From Phalacrocorax aristotelis (taxonomy: Eukaryota > Chordata > Aves > Suliformes > Phalacrocoracidae): DNA of 64,000 nucleotides. The position numbers and the translations under genes were made by a program. The stretch is taken from positions 14,270,501-14,334,500 of the forward strand of contig NC_134281.1 of NCBI RefSeq assembly GCF_949628215.1, written 5' to 3'. Positions within the stretch are counted from its first letter, which is position 1; each line of letters opens with the position of its first letter. Of this stretch, positions 62,701 through 64,000 are shown in pieces. The notes beneath the pieces are model-generated. The model did not search any database. It was not told where the DNA came from and saw nothing but the letters and a program-made list of their open reading frames with translations.

Positions 62701-64000
62701 GCTCCATCTCCGGCTGGCAAAACAAGGGAAGCCCGTGTGAACCCAGGGGTAAGAGAAGCCCCCGGCCCCCATGGGGCTGCTCCCACTCCGCACTCCTTAG
62801 GACACCCTGGCCCCTTACCCTGGTGGAGATGATTGTGCAGAGGTCATCGGTGAGCTCCCCCTCTAGCTCTGCCAGGTTGCTGCCACTGTTGTAGATGTAC
62901 CGCGGGTCCTCGCTGGTGACCACACGCCGGAGCTGCTCCCGGTCCGCCCCCTCCAAGCCCACTGCCAGGACCTGGACCCCTGAGCCAAGAGCACCCTCAG
63001 TGACCTGCAGGATGCGGCCCCCACCCCATGCACCCCTGTGGGACCCCATCTATCCTCACCCCCAGCTTTAATGTCCCTGGCTGCAGCGATGGCATCATCC
63101 CCAGAGGGGCCGTCAGCCAGGACCACCAGCACCGCTGGCACACTGGGCCGGCGCCCTGCACCGGGGCTCAGCAGATAAGTCCTGGCAAAGGTGATGGCTG
63201 CCCCTGGGGAGGGAGAAGGAGGAGGGGGGCAGTCAGTGGGGTCCTACTGGCTGCTGCCCGTGCTCCCAGTACAGCCCCTCACCAATGGCGTTGCCGCTGG
63301 GCTCCTCGTAGCGCATGGTGCGGATCTGCTCCAGCACGACAGGCAGGTCACTGGAGCGGTTGAGGAGCAGCCAGGGCAAGCTGCGGTAGCTGTACGTAGC
63401 CAGAGCCACCTGCAAGAGCGCAGGGGAGTAGTGGGCACTGCTGCCTGCCCACACCCCACAGACCCCTCACCAATGCAGCAGCCCTGTACCTGGGTGCCCT
63501 CGGGGCCTAGGCGCCCCAGGGCAGACACAGTGTTGGAAAGGAGGGTGCGGACAGCATCAGCGCTGGAAGAGCTGTCACGGGTGCCATGCACAAGGAAGAC
63601 GATGTCGCCACGGGCATTCCTGCAGACTGCAAGTACAGGGAATAGGTGAAGCTGCTAGCAGAGAGGTGACAAGCCCAGCCCAGCCCCTCAGCACAGCCCT
63701 GCCATACCGGTGCGCTCGCTGACAGAGGTCTCGGTGCCTGGTGTGCTCCCCAGGAGCGGGCGGAGTGTGAAGGTGTAGCGCTGGCCCAGGCGCAGCCCAG
63801 AGACCTGCTGGGAGCTGGCAGTGCCGGGCAGCGTCCGCCCGGGCTGCCCCCCAGCTGCCGCCCAGGGGACAGAGTCAGGAGGGCCAGCCAGCCCCCACAA
63901 GGATGCTGCCCCCACCCCAGGGCCGCCTGCCCGCTTGCCTCACCTGTGGGGGGGGTCCAGGAGAGGATGTAGCTGGAAGCACCAGGGACAGGGGTCCAGG
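41710..64000 (-). CDS. COL7A1: Collagen type VII alpha-1 chain, 5' end beyond the window
   Basis: COL7A1 forms the anchoring fibrils that hold epithelial basement membrane to the underlying dermis. The - strand encodes, from N to C: the end of a fibronectin III repeat, a VWA domain, a Cys-containing linker, a long interrupted Gly-X-Y helix, a 38-residue hinge, more helix, the NC2 region and a Kunitz domain. I count about 97 exons here, most of them 27-81 bases and multiples of 9. Human COL7A1 has 118 exons, of which about the first 28 encode NC1. Seven NC1 exons are visible, so about 21 are missing to the right, which fits one-to-one exon conservation. The chain ends GEHLKA. The gene is very compact, with most introns of 80-250 bases. 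One helix exon has AT at its splice donor (see 61408-61434). Confidence 0.96.
41902..42081 (-). other. COL7A1: COL7A1 Kunitz domain exon
   Basis: One 180-base exon holds six cysteines with spacing 8-15-7-12-3, the canonical Kunitz/BPTI pattern, starting [12 protein letters not shown] and ending KEECELHC. The residue after the second Cys (the P1 position of inhibitors) is Gln, so trypsin-type inhibition is unlikely. The human domain, as I recall it, has about three extra residues between the second and third Cys; this one has the standard spacing. Confidence 0.92.
42744..44325 (-). other. COL7A1: COL7A1 NC2 region, four exons
   Basis: Exons 44277-44325 ([16 protein letters not shown]), 44161-44196 ([12 protein letters not shown]), 43180-43263 (ending [13 protein letters not shown]) and 42744-42863 (acidic, with [20 protein letters not shown]). 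The CAC pair matches human NC2 cysteines thought to bond antiparallel dimers. NC2 is removed by BMP1-type proteases during fibril assembly in human. The human cleavage-site residues (SYAADTAG) are not preserved; the matching place reads FPAGSAH. Confidence 0.85.
44535..53055 (-). other. COL7A1: COL7A1 C-terminal triple helix, about 40 exons
   Basis: Gly-X-Y coding exons downstream of the hinge. Approximate spans (within about 5 bases): 44535-44588, 44669-44746, 44947-45063, 45350-45412, 45515-45577, 45655-45708, 45912-45965, 46054-46134, 46219-46254, 46341-46412, 46670-46741, 47144-47200, 47289-47324, 47452-47487, 47576-47620, 47810-47869, 48121-48156, 48398-48469, 48603-48728, 48869-48928, 49038-49073, 49187-49231, 49380-49424, 49568-49609, 49747-49782, 49902-49970, 50070-50150, 50258-50293, 50391-50453, 50594-50626, 50864-50908, 51094-51129, 51415-51450, 51734-51778, 51868-51930, 52093-52137, 52288-52359, 52531-52575, 52725-52760, 52846-53055. 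A lone Cys in [14 protein letters not shown] matches the human helix cysteine used for dimer bonding. Interruptions occur at [44 protein letters not shown] and GRAVGERG. Confidence 0.85.
53228..53568 (-). other. COL7A1: COL7A1 hinge exons
   Basis: Two exons, 53533-53568 ([12 protein letters not shown]) and 53228-53359 ([26 protein letters not shown], then helix [10 protein letters not shown]). They form a 38-residue non-collagenous break, against 39 in human, at the same place in the chain. The hinge gives the fibril flexibility and is the protease-sensitive site in human type VII collagen. Confidence 0.92.
53692..62540 (-). other. COL7A1: COL7A1 N-terminal triple helix, about 42 exons
   Basis: Gly-X-Y exons upstream of the hinge. 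Approximate spans: 53692-53739, 53901-53936, 54068-54103, 54231-54335, 54446-54481, 54616-54651, 54866-54910, 55113-55184, 55412-55447, 55655-55735, 55820-55855, 55955-55990, 56161-56241, 56881-56922, 57005-57031, 57155-57199, 57367-57438, 57538-57582, 57653-57688, 57831-57911, 58119-58154, 58321-58380, 58489-58560, 58756-58788, 58890-58916, 58997-59032, 59155-59199, 59320-59355, 59569-59613, 59741-59776, 59928-59987, 60116-60178, 60290-60343, 60489-60515, 60780-60893, 60986-61054, 61280-61333, 61408-61434, 61735-61806, 62077-62169, 62355-62399, 62514-62540. Natural interruptions, at places similar to human, include [43 protein letters not shown] and [11 protein letters not shown]. Confidence 0.85.
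62672..63626 (-). other. COL7A1: COL7A1 second VWA domain and linker
   Basis: Exons 63490-63626, 63283-63409, 63060-63203 and 62819-62979 form a VWA fold: strand [12 protein letters not shown], helix [17 protein letters not shown], strand [10 protein letters not shown], the PSGNAIG loop, strand [12 protein letters not shown], strand [12 protein letters not shown], and the end [12 protein letters not shown]. The metal-binding DxSxS of typical VWA domains is not present, as in human VWA2. Exon 62672-62713 encodes the linker [14 protein letters not shown] with two cysteines before the helix. Phases agree across all five exons. Confidence 0.9.
63708..64000 (-). other. COL7A1: COL7A1 last fibronectin type III repeat, partial
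   Basis: Exons 63944-64000 (cut by the window edge; [18 protein letters not shown]) and 63708-63854 ([20 protein letters not shown], then [16 protein letters not shown]). The W...Y.LSW pattern and the [12 protein letters not shown] strand are typical of fibronectin III repeats. Earlier repeats and the first VWA domain lie beyond the right edge. Confidence 0.85.

Overview
The window is genomic DNA from a bird. The evidence is an avian-type CR1 LINE 3' end, compact introns, GC-rich gene starts, and vertebrate genes whose neighbours match human 3q21 (H1-10, HMCES, COPG1) joined to human 3p21 (UCN2, COL7A1), regions that lie together on one avian chromosome. No bacterial, viral or CRISPR content was seen. 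The species cannot be named from the sequence alone.

Layout. (1) 1-2,500: the intronless linker-histone gene H1-10 (H1x) on the + strand inside a CpG island, with a TATA box and a poly(A) signal. (2) 2,500-6,860: intergenic DNA with no recognisable gene and two good MEF2-type sites. (3) 6,860-8,560: a histone H2A-variant gene on the - strand, convergent with H1-10. It has a CCAAT/octamer promoter, an apparent 5'UTR intron and a polyadenylated end. (4) 9,968-15,578: HMCES, - strand, 6 coding exons, 335 aa, including a GC-AG intron. (5) 16,076-35,899: COPG1, - strand, 24 exons, complete at 874 aa. (6) 36,000-37,460: a spacer that spans the junction between the 3q21-type and 3p21-type gene blocks. 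(7) 37,463-39,470: a urocortin-2-type prohormone gene, - strand, two exons. (8) 41,165-64,000: COL7A1, - strand, from the last fibronectin III repeat through the second VWA domain, the whole collagen helix, the hinge, NC2 and the Kunitz domain. Its 5' part runs off the right edge.

The genes do not form one pathway. They are ordinary housekeeping, chromatin, hormone and matrix genes in conserved order. The most notable items are the H2A variant (5'UTR intron, no histone stem-loop, a TQ-containing tail), a UCN2-like gene in a bird, an AT in place of GT at one COL7A1 splice donor, and the GC-AG intron in HMCES. All exon boundaries were read by eye from splice consensus, reading frame and remembered human protein sequences. 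No alignment or transcript data were available.
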